In this document: positions 24,908 to 33,284 of the stretch, one piece after another | Position numbering within the stretch: position 1 is the stretch's first letter | Layout of the letters: each line of letters begins with the position of its first letter | Virus record (IMG/VR): IMGVR_UViG_3300047510_000217 | Coordinates: 1 to 52,275 of that record | Length of the DNA: 52,275 bases | Origin: a virus | Reading direction: 5' to 3' (one strand) | Program-made: the position numbers and the translations under genes | Notes under the pieces: generated by a model | Database searches by the model: none | What the model was told of the DNA's origin: nothing | The model's input: only the letters and a program-made list of their open reading frames with translations

Positions 24908-25797
24908 TGAAATCTTTGAAAACCCCTCTTCGTTATCCTGGTGGTAAATCTCGTGCCACTAAGTATCTTCTTCCTAAGATGCCTAAGGATATTACTGAAT
25001 ACCGCGAACCTTTCCTTGGTGGCGGTAGCGTAGCAATCGCATTCACAAAAGAAAATCCAGACATTCCTGTGTGGGTGAATGACCTGTATGAACCACTGAC
25101 AAACTTCTGGTTTGCTTTGCGTGATGATGCAGAAGAACTACATCGTTGTATCAAAGGATATAAAGAAGATTACAACACACCTGACCTTGCTCGCAAACTT
25201 TTCAATGAGATGAAGATTCAACTGAATCACAAAGAGGCAGAAGATTTCTATCGTGCTGTTGCCTTTTATATCATCAATAAATGTTCTTTCAGTGGATTGA
25301 CTGAAGCATCTTCTTTCTCTCCCCAAGCAAGTGTATCAAACTTCTCAATGAATGGTATTGACAAACTCTTAGAGTATTCAAAACTGATTCAGAATTGGAA
25401 GATTACTACTGGTCCTTACTGGGACATGATGATGACATCTGCTCCTATTGGAACGTTTTGGTTCTTTGATCCTCCTTATGACATTAAAGATAATCTCTAT
25501 GGTAAGAAAGGAGAACTGCACAAAGGATTTAACCATGAAGAGTTTCATGCTTGGATTACTCAGGGGAATGTAAAAGACCGATGGATGATTACATACAATA
25601 CCAACCCAACTCTTATGGAGTGGTATGATGGTTACTATCAAACCAAATGGGATTTGACTTATACTATGCGTTCAGTGGGAGACTACATGAATGAGCAAAA
25701 AGATCGTGCTGAACTTTTGATTACTAATTATGACGAAACCAAGTTTGTCAGACTATCTGACCTCCATCAATCAAAGCAAGAAGTCCCTAGTTATTGA
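24904..25797 (+). CDS. dam: DNA adenine N6-methyltransferase
   Basis: 297 residues (or 296 from the second ATG). Dam/DpnM family: LRYPGGKSR (9-17), the AdoMet-binding EPFLGGGSVAIAF (35-47), and the catalytic DPPY (189-192, in FWFFDPPYD). Would methylate adenine, probably in GATC, to protect phage DNA or tune its replication. It lies between clamp-loader genes and overlaps gp62 by 68 bases. Confidence 0.95.
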   Translation: MMKSLKTPLRYPGGKSRATKYLLPKMPKDITEYREPFLGGGSVAIAFTKENPDIPVWVNDLYEPLTNFWFALRDDAEELHRCIKGYKEDYNTPDLARKLFNEMKIQLNHKEAEDFYRAVAFYIINKCSFSGLTEASSFSPQASVSNFSMNGIDKLLEYSKLIQNWKITTGPYWDMMMTSAPIGTFWFFDPPYDIKDNLYGKKGELHKGFNHEEFHAWITQGNVKDRWMITYNTNPTLMEWYDGYYQTKWDLTYTMRSVGDYMNEQKDRAELLITNYDETKFVRLSDLHQSKQEVPSY

Positions 25798-26116
25798 CGA
25801 GGAGACTGAGAAAGCATATCCACCTTTTATTGTCAACAAGTGTCTTGCTGCATTCCATGATACAGTTCTCTTTGCCAATGAGATGAACATGTATCCTCAT
25901 TTGGATAAGAAGATGCAATATGACTTTTTTATAAATAGTATCAACCCTCGCAAAAGGTTTTCACCTTGGGCGAAAAAAGCATCTATAGACTACCTTGATG
26001 CAATCAAAGAGTATTATGGTTATAATGACGATAAGGCTTTACAGGCATTGAGAATTTTATCTAAAGATCAACTTGAACACATTAAACAATTTGTAGACAA
26101 AGGTGGAAAGAAATGA
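25730..26116 (+). CDS. gp62: Clamp loader small subunit
   Basis: 128 residues (T4 187). Clamp-loader A subunit partnering gp44. Recognised by SLSDYLTSIN near the start and the core PFIVNKCLAAF, then LFANEMNMYPHL, then INPRKRFSPWAKK, which parallels the FMVENAL...RGKRYGKWAK core of T4 gp62. The start lies 68 bases inside dam; a TTG at 25745 is an alternative. The large overlap suggests dam was inserted before gp62. Confidence 0.88.
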   Translation: MTKPSLSDYLTSINQSKKSLVIDEETEKAYPPFIVNKCLAAFHDTVLFANEMNMYPHLDKKMQYDFFINSINPRKRFSPWAKKASIDYLDAIKEYYGYNDDKALQALRILSKDQLEHIKQFVDKGGKK

Positions 26117-26541
26117 CTCCTGATATTGAAGTAGAATGGAAGCAAGCTGATATGGTTGAGGTGACTCTCAATGAACCTGATGACTTCCTTAAAGTTCGTG
26201 AAACACTAACACGCATTGGTGTTGCTTCACGCAAAGAAAAAAAGATTTACCAATCTTGTCATATCCTTCATAAGCAAGGTAAGTATTATATTGTTCACTT
26301 CAAGGAGTTGTTTGCTCTTGATGGAAAGAATACTAATCTTTCAGTGAATGATGTTCAGCGTAGAAACAGAATTATTCAGCTGTTATCCGATTGGGGATTG
26401 ATTTCTGTTGTTAAAGTAGAAGCGATTGCTGATGTTGCTCCCCTGAATCAAATTAAAGTTCTTGCTTTCAAAGAGAAAGATGAATGGACCCTGGAAAGTA
26501 AATATAACATTGGTCGTAAAAAGACCGAAGTAACCGAATAA
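26113..26541 (+). CDS. regA: Translational repressor RegA
   Basis: 142 residues (T4 122). RNA-binding repressor of early phage mRNAs. Strong match through MVEVTLNEPDDFLKVRETLTRIG, IYQSCHILHKQGKYYIVHFKE, LLSDWGLI and WTLESKYNIG. It has about 13 extra residues before the family core. It ends the clamp-loader operon; a terminator follows directly. Confidence 0.96.
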   Translation: MTPDIEVEWKQADMVEVTLNEPDDFLKVRETLTRIGVASRKEKKIYQSCHILHKQGKYYIVHFKELFALDGKNTNLSVNDVQRRNRIIQLLSDWGLISVVKVEAIADVAPLNQIKVLAFKEKDEWTLESKYNIGRKKTEVTE

Positions 26542-26547
26542 TTTTGT

Positions 26548-26572
26548 AGGGAGTTCAACACTCCCTTTTTTT
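26548..26572 (+). terminator. Rho-independent terminator after regA
   Basis: Perfect 7-bp stem AGGGAGT/ACTCCCT, 5-base loop, followed by seven T (26566-26572). Confidence 0.92.
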
Positions 26573-26586
26573 ATTGCTTTCTGATA

Positions 26587-26615
26587 TATAATAATGAAGA
26601 CGCCTTCGGGGTCTT
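26587..26615 (+). promoter_or_regulatory. Leader region of hsp20: -10-like box and hairpin
   Basis: TATAAT at 26587-26592 with no good -35 box at the right distance (17 bases upstream falls in the terminator T-run). It is followed by a hairpin AAGAC...GTCTT (26597-26615) with a CC-TTC-GG tip and no T-run. This may be an activator-dependent promoter with a structured leader; weak support. Confidence 0.35.
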
Positions 26616-26648
26616 AATCAAACTCTCGCTTATTCAAGGAGAACTAAA

Positions 26649-27092
26649 ATGACAAACACATATACTTGGGATGTTTATACTCCCTTCAACGTAGGATTGG
26701 AAAGCATTTTTAACCGACTAGATGCGATGTCTGGTCATAATACAAACTATCCTCCCTACAACATCATCAAAAACGATGGCGCTAACTACGAAATTGAAAT
26801 CGCTCTGGCTGGATTTAAGTCAGACGAGATTGAAGTCTCTACAGAACAGAACATTCTCAGAGTTACCTCAAAAGTTGAGAAACGAGATCCTGAAAGAGTG
26901 TATGTTCACAAAGGTCTATCAAGACGTTCCTTCACAAATTCGTGGCAACTCGCAGATGATGTCAGAGTATCCTCTGTAAATTTTGCGGATGGTTTACTAA
27001 CAATCTCACTAGAGAAAATCATTCCAGAACACCAAAAGAAAACGACGTATAATATTGGTACGCATGTCAAACAATTATTGAACGAAGGATAA
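26649..27092 (+). CDS. hsp20: Small heat-shock protein
   Basis: 147 residues. Alpha-crystallin domain protein related to IbpA: N-terminal FNVGLESIFNRLDAM, NYEIEIALAGFKSDEIEV, RVYVHKGLSRRSFTNSWQLADDV, and FADGLLTISLEKIIPE, with a C-terminal tail that includes the variant IxI region. Hsp20 is a core gene of T4-like cyanophages, probably protecting proteins or assembly during infection. Strong ribosome site (AAGGAG). Confidence 0.95.
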   Translation: MTNTYTWDVYTPFNVGLESIFNRLDAMSGHNTNYPPYNIIKNDGANYEIEIALAGFKSDEIEVSTEQNILRVTSKVEKRDPERVYVHKGLSRRSFTNSWQLADDVRVSSVNFADGLLTISLEKIIPEHQKKTTYNIGTHVKQLLNEG

Positions 27093-27095
27093 ATA
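27088..27095 (+). promoter_or_regulatory. Late-type promoter (GATAAATA) at the end of hsp20
   Basis: Overlaps the hsp20 stop. Predicted start about 27101, only about 65 bases before a strong terminator, so it cannot drive a protein gene unless read through. Confidence 0.5.
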
Positions 27096-27100
27096 GTTGA

Positions 27101-27165
27101 GGGGCAACCCAAATATCGTCGCCGCTGGAGCCTCCCTGGCAACTATCAGGGTTGGCTCCCTTTTT
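27101..27165 (+). ncRNA. Candidate small late RNA
   Basis: The interval between the predicted start of the GATAAATA promoter and the T-run of the next terminator would give a roughly 65-base RNA that starts GGGGCAACCC and ends in a two-part stem-loop. No protein is encoded. Prediction only. Confidence 0.3.
27127..27165 (+). terminator. Long terminator hairpin after hsp20
   Basis: Outer stem GGAGCC/GGCTCC and inner stem CCCTG/CAGGG with loop GCAACTAT, followed by five T (27161-27165). Confidence 0.85.
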
Positions 27166-27171
27166 CTTGGG

Positions 27172-27199
27172 TTGACAAAAATTAAAAATGTGATATAAT
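27172..27199 (+). promoter_or_regulatory. Consensus sigma70-type early promoter for the gp43 operon
   Basis: TTGACA (27172-27177), 16-base spacer, TATAAT (27194-27199): same perfect hexamers and spacing as the promoter at 2098. It begins seven bases after the hsp20 terminator and is followed by AGGAG and the ATG at 27226. Confidence 0.88.
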
Positions 27200-27225
27200 T
27201 AAAAATAAAATAGGAGATATTTTGT

Positions 27226-27645
27226 ATGTTACCAGTTCGTATTTTTCATTTAGTTACTGGTCAACAAGTTATTGCTGGTCATGCAGAACTTTTTGATGAA
27301 GAAAATCAAAAGGGAAATGGATTCCCCCCAGGATTACTAATGAAATGTCCATATGTGTTGTCTATGACACCATATGGTGATGTGTCGCCAGATGGATCTC
27401 CATCTCAATTTAATGTAAATTTTACGAAATGGATGCCATATTCTTCTGACGATCAATTTAAAATTCCCATCTATCAAGTCATAGCATTGGGTGAACCAGA
27501 ACAAAACATTCTTGATATTTACATTGAAAAATTTGGAGATAGATTAGATGACGTTAAACTCGCAGGACAAAGTGATTCAAGTGATAGTTCTGAAGGATCG
27601 GGATTATTTGATAGCGGAGATCGAGGAGAGGGAGGAGAGTCCTGA
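27226..27645 (+). CDS. Sm-like small protein upstream of gp43
   Basis: 139 residues; first gene of an early operon leading into gp43. The N-terminal about 95 residues have the small-barrel pattern VRIFHLVTGQQVIAGHAEL, then LMKCPYVLSM, then IPIYQVIAL. The tail (115-139) is Ser/Gly/Asp-rich and overlaps the next gene by 98 bases. Related in pattern to the genes at 14876 and 27548. Function unknown. Confidence 0.75.
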   Translation: MLPVRIFHLVTGQQVIAGHAELFDEENQKGNGFPPGLLMKCPYVLSMTPYGDVSPDGSPSQFNVNFTKWMPYSSDDQFKIPIYQVIALGEPEQNILDIYIEKFGDRLDDVKLAGQSDSSDSSEGSGLFDSGDRGEGGES

Positions 27646-27937
27646 ATGCCTCTTAACTAATCCTTATAGAATAACTGATTTAACTTACTGGGATCATTCT
27701 AACGTTGATTATAAAAACGTTCGTAATCCTGATGCTCTTTTCATTGAGGAAAGCGAAGAAAAAGAAATCGACAAAGATGGTAATGAAGTGACAGTTATTC
27801 AATCAGATTATATTCTGTTGCAAAAGTTTCCCAAGTATACTAACCAAACTCAAATCTACGTGCGAGCAGATGACATTCTGACCATTTGCGATCCGTCGTA
27901 TTCTGTGCTAGAATACTACCAGAAGACCGTGGGTTGA
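27548..27937 (+). CDS. Second Sm-like small protein upstream of gp43
   Basis: 129 residues from the ATG at 27548; a GTG at 27572 is an alternative, because the family-like core starts at VIVLKDRDYLIAEIEE. The pattern continues with CLLTNPYRITDL and ends with TQIYVRADDILTICDP, a small-barrel arrangement with an inserted acidic loop. It overlaps the previous gene and ends three bases before gp43. Confidence 0.7.
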   Translation: MTLNSQDKVIQVIVLKDRDYLIAEIEEREESPECLLTNPYRITDLTYWDHSNVDYKNVRNPDALFIEESEEKEIDKDGNEVTVIQSDYILLQKFPKYTNQTQIYVRADDILTICDPSYSVLEYYQKTVG

Positions 27938-27940
27938 CGC

Positions 27941-30433
27941 ATGAGGTTTTATACGAACATTGAACAGGCGGGGAATCGCATCCTCGTTCGTGGTTATGAA
28001 AATGGTGATAGAGTTCAGTATCGTGTAAACTACAATCCTAGTCTGTTTGTTCTTGCTAACAAGCAGACTGATCATAAGAGTCTGGATGGGCGTTTCCTTA
28101 AGGAAGTCCGTCCAGGCTCTATTAATGATTGTAGGCAATTTATCAATCAATACGAGGGTGTGGAGGGATTTGAAATTCACGGGAATACTAGATACTTGTA
28201 TCAGTACATCAACGAAGCATATCCCGATGACGAAATTCGCTTCGACTCTTCTCTCATTCGTACATTTACTTTGGATATTGAAACTGGAGCCGAGAATGGT
28301 TTCCCTGATATTGAATCAGCAGACCAAGAGATTCTGCTTATTTCTATCCGTGATTCTTTTACAAACAGGATCATTGTCTGGGGATCAAAGAGTTTCAAGA
28401 ATGAAGACCGACAGGTTGATTACATCCATTGTAACGATGAGACGAAACTCCTTTCGTGCTTCCTCAAATGGTGGCAGGAAAATACCCCCGATGTAGTAAC
28501 TGGTTGGAACATCCAACTATTTGATATTCCATACATTTGCAACCGCATGAATCGTATTCTTGGCGAGGAGCATACTAAACTGCTCTCGCCTTGGAAACTA
28601 GTTTCTGGTCGTGAGATTTATATCAAAGGTCGTAAAAACTTTGCATATGATATCACTGGTGTTGCTTGTTTGGATTACCTTGAACTTTACAAGAAGTTCA
28701 CTTACACCAACCAAGAATCTTATCGCCTTGACCATATCGCATCTGTAGAACTTGATGCCAAGAAACTCGATCACTCTGAGTTTGATACTTTCAAAGAGTT
28801 CTACACTAAAGATTGGGATAAGTTTGTTAAGTATAACATCATCGACGTTCGCCTTGTTGACCAATTGGAAGACAAGATGAAGTTGCTGGAACTTGCGTTT
28901 ACTATGGCATACGATGCTAAGGTAAACTATGAGGATGTTTATTCTCAGGTTCGCATGTGGGATAACATCATCTACATCTATCTGGCGAAGATGGGCATTG
29001 TCATTCCCCCAAAGAAAGATAGTGTGAAGAATGATAAGTATGCTGGTGCTTATGTGAAAGAACCTGTGCCTGGCATGTATGACTGGGTGGTGTCGTTCGA
29101 CTTGAACTCCCTGTACCCACACCTGATCATGCAGTACAACCTGTCGCCAGAGACGCTCCTGCCGCGCCGTAGCAGCGTCAACGTGGACATGCTGCTGGAC
29201 AAGGCATTCGATACCAGCGACCTCGTAGGGGAGACCCTGTGCGCCAATGGGACGCACTACACCACCAAGCAGCAGGGGTTCCTACCCAAGCTGATGGAGA
29301 AGATCTATGAAGATCGAACCATCTACAAAAAGAAGATGCTTGCCGCCAAGCAGCAGTATGAGAAGACTCCAACGATTGAGTTGAAGAAAGAGATTTCTCG
29401 CTGCAATAACATTCAGATGGCACGTAAGATTCAACTGAACTCTGCCTATGGTGCTATCGGTAATGAGCACTTCCGTTACTACAAACTTGAAATCGCTGAG
29501 GCAATCACTCTTTCTGGTCAACTTTCTATTCGTTGGATTCAGAATAAGATGAATGCTTATCTGAATAAGATTCTAAAAACAACAGGTGCTGATTATGTTA
29601 TTGCTTGTGATACCGATTCTATGTATCTTAATCTGGGTCCGTTGGTGGACAAGATATTCGCTGGCAGAGAGAAAACTAGTGAAAGCATTGTTACGTTCCT
29701 TGATAAGGTCTGTGCGGTGGAACTTGAAAAGTATATTGAAAGTTCTTACCAAGAACTGGCAGACTACCTCAACGCCTACGCCCAGATGATGAAGATGAAG
29801 CGTGAGAACATTGCTGAGCGTGGTTTCTGGACCGCCAAGAAACGCTATGTTCTCAACGTCTGGGATAGTGAAGGTGTGCGTTATGCCAAACCTAAGATGA
29901 AAATCTGTGGTATGGAGACTGCTCGCTCATCAACTCCTGCTTACTTCCGTGACAAACTAGAGCAAGCATATCGTATCATTGTTACCAAAACAAATGAAGA
30001 TATTCTTGAGTTTATCAATGAGATTAAAGAAGACACCAAGAAGCAGAACTATCTCAACATTGCATTCCCTCGTGGTTGTAATGGTCTGAAGAAGTATCGT
30101 AGCAGTGCTGATATCTATGCTAAGGGTTGCCCTATTCAAGTGCGTGGGGCGTTGCTGTATAACTACTATGTAAAAAAGAATAATCTCGAACACAAATATC
30201 CTTTGATTCAGGAGGGAGAGAAGATTAAGTTCATGTATCTTAAGACTCCCAACACCATTGGCGAGAATGTAATCGCCTTCTTTCAACAGCTTCCTAAGGA
30301 ACTTAACCTTGAGAAGTATGTTGACTATACCACTCAGTTTGAAAAGTCGTTCTTCGAACCACTGAAAAATGTGCTAGAATGTATTGACTGGCAGTATGAA
30401 CGCCGTGGTTCACTTACAAGTTTTTTTAGTTGA
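27941..30433 (+). CDS. gp43: DNA polymerase (family B)
   Basis: 830 residues (T4 898). Replicative polymerase with proofreading. Exonuclease motif I is LDIETG with D112 and E114, the same numbering as T4. Polymerase motif A is FDLNSLYPHLIM, motif B is KIQLNSAYGAIGN, motif C is ACDTDSMY, and KKRYVL also appears. Bases about 29080-29290 (motif A and after) are 55-63% GC per 60 bases, against roughly 28-42% in flanks. It is one uninterrupted gene; no intron or split. Confidence 0.98.
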   Translation: MRFYTNIEQAGNRILVRGYENGDRVQYRVNYNPSLFVLANKQTDHKSLDGRFLKEVRPGSINDCRQFINQYEGVEGFEIHGNTRYLYQYINEAYPDDEIRFDSSLIRTFTLDIETGAENGFPDIESADQEILLISIRDSFTNRIIVWGSKSFKNEDRQVDYIHCNDETKLLSCFLKWWQENTPDVVTGWNIQLFDIPYICNRMNRILGEEHTKLLSPWKLVSGREIYIKGRKNFAYDITGVACLDYLELYKKFTYTNQESYRLDHIASVELDAKKLDHSEFDTFKEFYTKDWDKFVKYNIIDVRLVDQLEDKMKLLELAFTMAYDAKVNYEDVYSQVRMWDNIIYIYLAKMGIVIPPKKDSVKNDKYAGAYVKEPVPGMYDWVVSFDLNSLYPHLIMQYNLSPETLLPRRSSVNVDMLLDKAFDTSDLVGETLCANGTHYTTKQQGFLPKLMEKIYEDRTIYKKKMLAAKQQYEKTPTIELKKEISRCNNIQMARKIQLNSAYGAIGNEHFRYYKLEIAEAITLSGQLSIRWIQNKMNAYLNKILKTTGADYVIACDTDSMYLNLGPLVDKIFAGREKTSESIVTFLDKVCAVELEKYIESSYQELADYLNAYAQMMKMKRENIAERGFWTAKKRYVLNVWDSEGVRYAKPKMKICGMETARSSTPAYFRDKLEQAYRIIVTKTNEDILEFINEIKEDTKKQNYLNIAFPRGCNGLKKYRSSADIYAKGCPIQVRGALLYNYYVKKNNLEHKYPLIQEGEKIKFMYLKTPNTIGENVIAFFQQLPKELNLEKYVDYTTQFEKSFFEPLKNVLECIDWQYERRGSLTSFFS

Positions 30434-30439
30434 GGTATT

Positions 30440-31453
30440 ATGAGTTTCTTACAATCTGTTATTAAGGAGTTAGATAATGAATATGCGAACGTCGTTGACG
30501 ATTCCATCATGTGTAAAACGTTTGTGGATACTGGTTCTTACATACTCAATGCTCTTATCAGCGGGAGCATATTTGGTGGTCTCCCATCAAATAAAATCAC
30601 TGCACTTGCAGGAGAATCCAGCACAGGTAAAACCTTCTTTGCCCTCTCAATCTGCAAGCACTTCCTTGACAGCAACCTAGAAGCACAAGTAATCTATTTT
30701 GAATCTGAATCAGCTATCGAAAAAGATATGCTTGCTGAGCGTGGCATTGATATCAAGCGTGTTGGTTTGGTGCCTGTAACTACTGTGCAAGAGTTTCGTA
30801 CACAAAGTATTAAGGTTGTTGACGAATACATGAAACTTAAGAAGGATGCTAGACCTCCTCTGCTTTTTGTGCTAGACTCTTTGGGAATGCTCTCGACCAC
30901 GAAAGAGGTTGAGGATGCGACTGCTGGCAAGGAAACTCGTGACATGACTCGTGCTCAGGTTATCAAATCCATCTTCCGTATTCTTTCACTCAAGCTAGGT
31001 CAAGCAGAGATTCCTATGATTGTTACTAACCATACATACGATGTGGTTGGTGCTTATGTGCCCACTAAAGAAATGGGTGGTGGTAGTGGTCTGAAGTATT
31101 CTGCTTCTAGTATTCTTTTCCTTTCTAAAAAGAAAGAGAAAGATGGCACTGAGGTGGTTGGTAACATCATTAAAGTGAAGGCACAGAAGTCTCGCTTTAC
31201 TAAAGAAAACTCAGACATCGAAACGAGGTTATTCTATGACGCCAGAGGTCTTGACAAGTATTACGGATTACTGGAATTGGGTGAGAAGTATGGAGTCTTC
31301 GAGCGGGTGGGTAACCGCATTAAACTTGATTCTGGGAGTGTGTATCCTTCGGTCATCTATAAAGACCCTGACAAATACTTCACCCCCGAAATAATGCAAG
31401 CCCTAGATGAGTGTGCTAAGAAAGAATTCTTGTATGGAGTAGCGGATGAGTGA
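30440..31453 (+). CDS. uvsX: RecA-like recombinase
   Basis: 337 residues (T4 391). Strand-exchange protein for recombination-dependent replication. Walker A is GESSTGKT (58-65) and Walker B is [11 protein letters not shown]; a MGGGSGLKY loop is also visible. Six bases after gp43 and overlapping gp41 by 8 bases. Confidence 0.96.
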   Translation: MSFLQSVIKELDNEYANVVDDSIMCKTFVDTGSYILNALISGSIFGGLPSNKITALAGESSTGKTFFALSICKHFLDSNLEAQVIYFESESAIEKDMLAERGIDIKRVGLVPVTTVQEFRTQSIKVVDEYMKLKKDARPPLLFVLDSLGMLSTTKEVEDATAGKETRDMTRAQVIKSIFRILSLKLGQAEIPMIVTNHTYDVVGAYVPTKEMGGGSGLKYSASSILFLSKKKEKDGTEVVGNIIKVKAQKSRFTKENSDIETRLFYDARGLDKYYGLLELGEKYGVFERVGNRIKLDSGSVYPSVIYKDPDKYFTPEIMQALDECAKKEFLYGVADE

Positions 31454-32831
31454 AAGAATTGAAACAACAATTTTGCGTAACCTTCTCTGTAATGAACCCT
31501 ATTACAGAAAGGTTGTGCCTTTTGTGAAACCAGATTACTTCAATGAAACCCATGAAAAGGTTATCTATGAAGAAGTGTGGAACTTCGCTAGCAACTATGA
31601 AATGCTACCAACAGCAGAAGTTCTCATTATTAACTTGGAAGGTAGGAAAGATTTAAATGAGGAAGTATATCAAAACGCAGTTAAAACGATTCAGGGACTT
31701 ACTAATGCCCCAGTCGAATACAACTGGTTGCTCGACACCACAGAGAAGTGGTGTAAAGACAGAGCAATCTATCTCGCCCTCCTTGAGTCAATCAAGATCG
31801 CGGACGGAGGCAATCAAAAAGTATCGCCAGACGCTATCCCAGCAATCCTACAAGAGGCCCTGGCAGTATCGTTCGATGAACACGTAGGTCACGATTACTT
31901 AGAGAATGGTGCTGAGCGTTATGCGTTCTATCATCTCACTGAGGATAAGATTCCATTCCATCTCGAATACTTTAATAAGATTACCAAAGGTGGTCTACCT
32001 AACAAGACATTGAATGTAGCACTTGCTGGCACAGGTGTTGGCAAGTCACTCTTTATGTGTGACTATGCTGCTCATTGTCTATCACTTGGTCGGAATGTTC
32101 TTTACATTACCATGGAGATGGCAGAGGAAAAGATTGCCGAACGTATTGATGCTAACTTGTTTAATGTTAATATCAAAGACCTTATTGATTTGCCAGAATC
32201 AATCTTTACTAATCGTATCAATGAACTGAAACGTAAAACACAAGGTCGTCTTATTATTAAAGAGTATCCAACTGCTGCTGCACACGTTGGTCATTTCAAA
32301 TCATTACTAAATGAACTATCTCTCAAAAAGACATTTAAACCAGATATCATCTTTATCGACTACCTTAACATCTGTGCTAGTGCAAGGTATAAAGGCGCTA
32401 TCGTCAATTCTTATACCTATGTTAAAGCGATTGCTGAGGAATTACGCGGCCTTGCTGTCGAACACAATGTTCCTGTTGTCTCAGCAACGCAAACAACCCG
32501 TAGTGGTTTTGGCAATAGTGACGTGGATCTTACTGATACTTCGGAATCCTTTGGTTTACCTGCTACTGCTGATTTCATGTTTGCTCTTATATCGACAGAA
32601 GATTTGGAGAAGGATGGTAAAATTATGGTCAAACAATTAAAGAACAGATACAATGATCCCACCATGTATAAGAGATTCTTGGTTGGGGTTGACAGAGCAA
32701 GAATGAAGCTCTATAATGTTGATAACGCTGTTGACCTATCCTCTGATAAAGAAGAGGAGTATGACTTCGAAGAGATGGCAGCGAAACAAAGCAAAGATAC
32801 TAAAAGCAAATTTACCAGTTTTATTTTATGA
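31446..32831 (+). CDS. gp41: Replicative DNA helicase (DnaB-like)
   Basis: 461 residues (T4 475). Hexameric 5'-3' helicase of the primosome. Walker A AGTGVGKS (194-201), [21 protein letters not shown], Walker [11 protein letters not shown], and [13 protein letters not shown]. The N-terminal domain is short, as in the family. Overlaps mazG by ATGA. Confidence 0.96.
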   Translation: MSERIETTILRNLLCNEPYYRKVVPFVKPDYFNETHEKVIYEEVWNFASNYEMLPTAEVLIINLEGRKDLNEEVYQNAVKTIQGLTNAPVEYNWLLDTTEKWCKDRAIYLALLESIKIADGGNQKVSPDAIPAILQEALAVSFDEHVGHDYLENGAERYAFYHLTEDKIPFHLEYFNKITKGGLPNKTLNVALAGTGVGKSLFMCDYAAHCLSLGRNVLYITMEMAEEKIAERIDANLFNVNIKDLIDLPESIFTNRINELKRKTQGRLIIKEYPTAAAHVGHFKSLLNELSLKKTFKPDIIFIDYLNICASARYKGAIVNSYTYVKAIAEELRGLAVEHNVPVVSATQTTRSGFGNSDVDLTDTSESFGLPATADFMFALISTEDLEKDGKIMVKQLKNRYNDPTMYKRFLVGVDRARMKLYNVDNAVDLSSDKEEEYDFEEMAAKQSKDTKSKFTSFIL

Positions 32832-33232
32832 CAATTGATTTTAATAAGTATGTTGAATTCGTTGGTTCTGTTACCAGTCCAGCGTCACGCGACACCAGTG
32901 AGTTTGTTGAACGTATTCTCGAACTAAAAAATCAGGGTGTTGATATTCAACGTCTGATGACTGCTGCTTGTGGCATCACTGCTGAGGGTGGTGAGTTTAC
33001 TGAGATTGTGAAGAAGATTGCCTTCCAAGGTAAACCTTATAACGAAGATAACGTTTTCCATATGAAACGTGAACTTGGAGATATCATGTGGTATATTGCT
33101 CAGGCATGTATTGCTCTTGATATTTCGTTTGAAGAGATTGCTCAGATGAACTTCGAGAAACTGACTGCTCGATATCCAGAAGGAACCTTCAGTATTGAGC
33201 GAAGCGAAAAACGAGTTGCCAACGACGTATGA
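32828..33232 (+). CDS. mazG: MazG nucleotide pyrophosphohydrolase
   Basis: 134 residues. All-alpha NTP pyrophosphatase. The MazG-like metal site is visible as AEGGEFTEIVKKI and ELGDIMWYIAQACIALDI. Common in cyanomyoviruses, where it has been proposed to affect (p)ppGpp or nucleotide pools; the phage enzyme's true substrate is debated. It is the last gene of the gp43 operon before a hairpin. Confidence 0.93.
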   Translation: MTIDFNKYVEFVGSVTSPASRDTSEFVERILELKNQGVDIQRLMTAACGITAEGGEFTEIVKKIAFQGKPYNEDNVFHMKRELGDIMWYIAQACIALDISFEEIAQMNFEKLTARYPEGTFSIERSEKRVANDV

Positions 33233-33245
33233 TGTGCTATGATGG

Positions 33246-33277
33246 GGGGGACACCTAAATAAGGGTGGACCCCCTTT
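33246..33277 (+). terminator. Hairpin after mazG with a late promoter in its loop
   Basis: GGGGG/CCCCC outer stem and CACC/GGTG inner stem with loop TAAATAAG, then three T. The loop holds most of the CCTAAATA late promoter. Terminator activity is likely weak because of the short T-run. Confidence 0.55.
33254..33261 (+). promoter_or_regulatory. Late promoter (CCTAAATA) for the 33285 gene
   Basis: CTAAATA-type variant of the late octamer. Predicted start about 33267, inside the 3' arm of the surrounding hairpin, leaving an 18-base leader without an obvious Shine-Dalgarno. Confidence 0.55.
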
Positions 33278-33284
33278 CCCATAG

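Noticed and set aside
25930-25937. Perfect TATAAATA inside gp62
   Set aside because: Could in principle drive regA late, but it lies within coding sequence 183 bases upstream, and RegA is an early regulator. Kept out for lack of further support.
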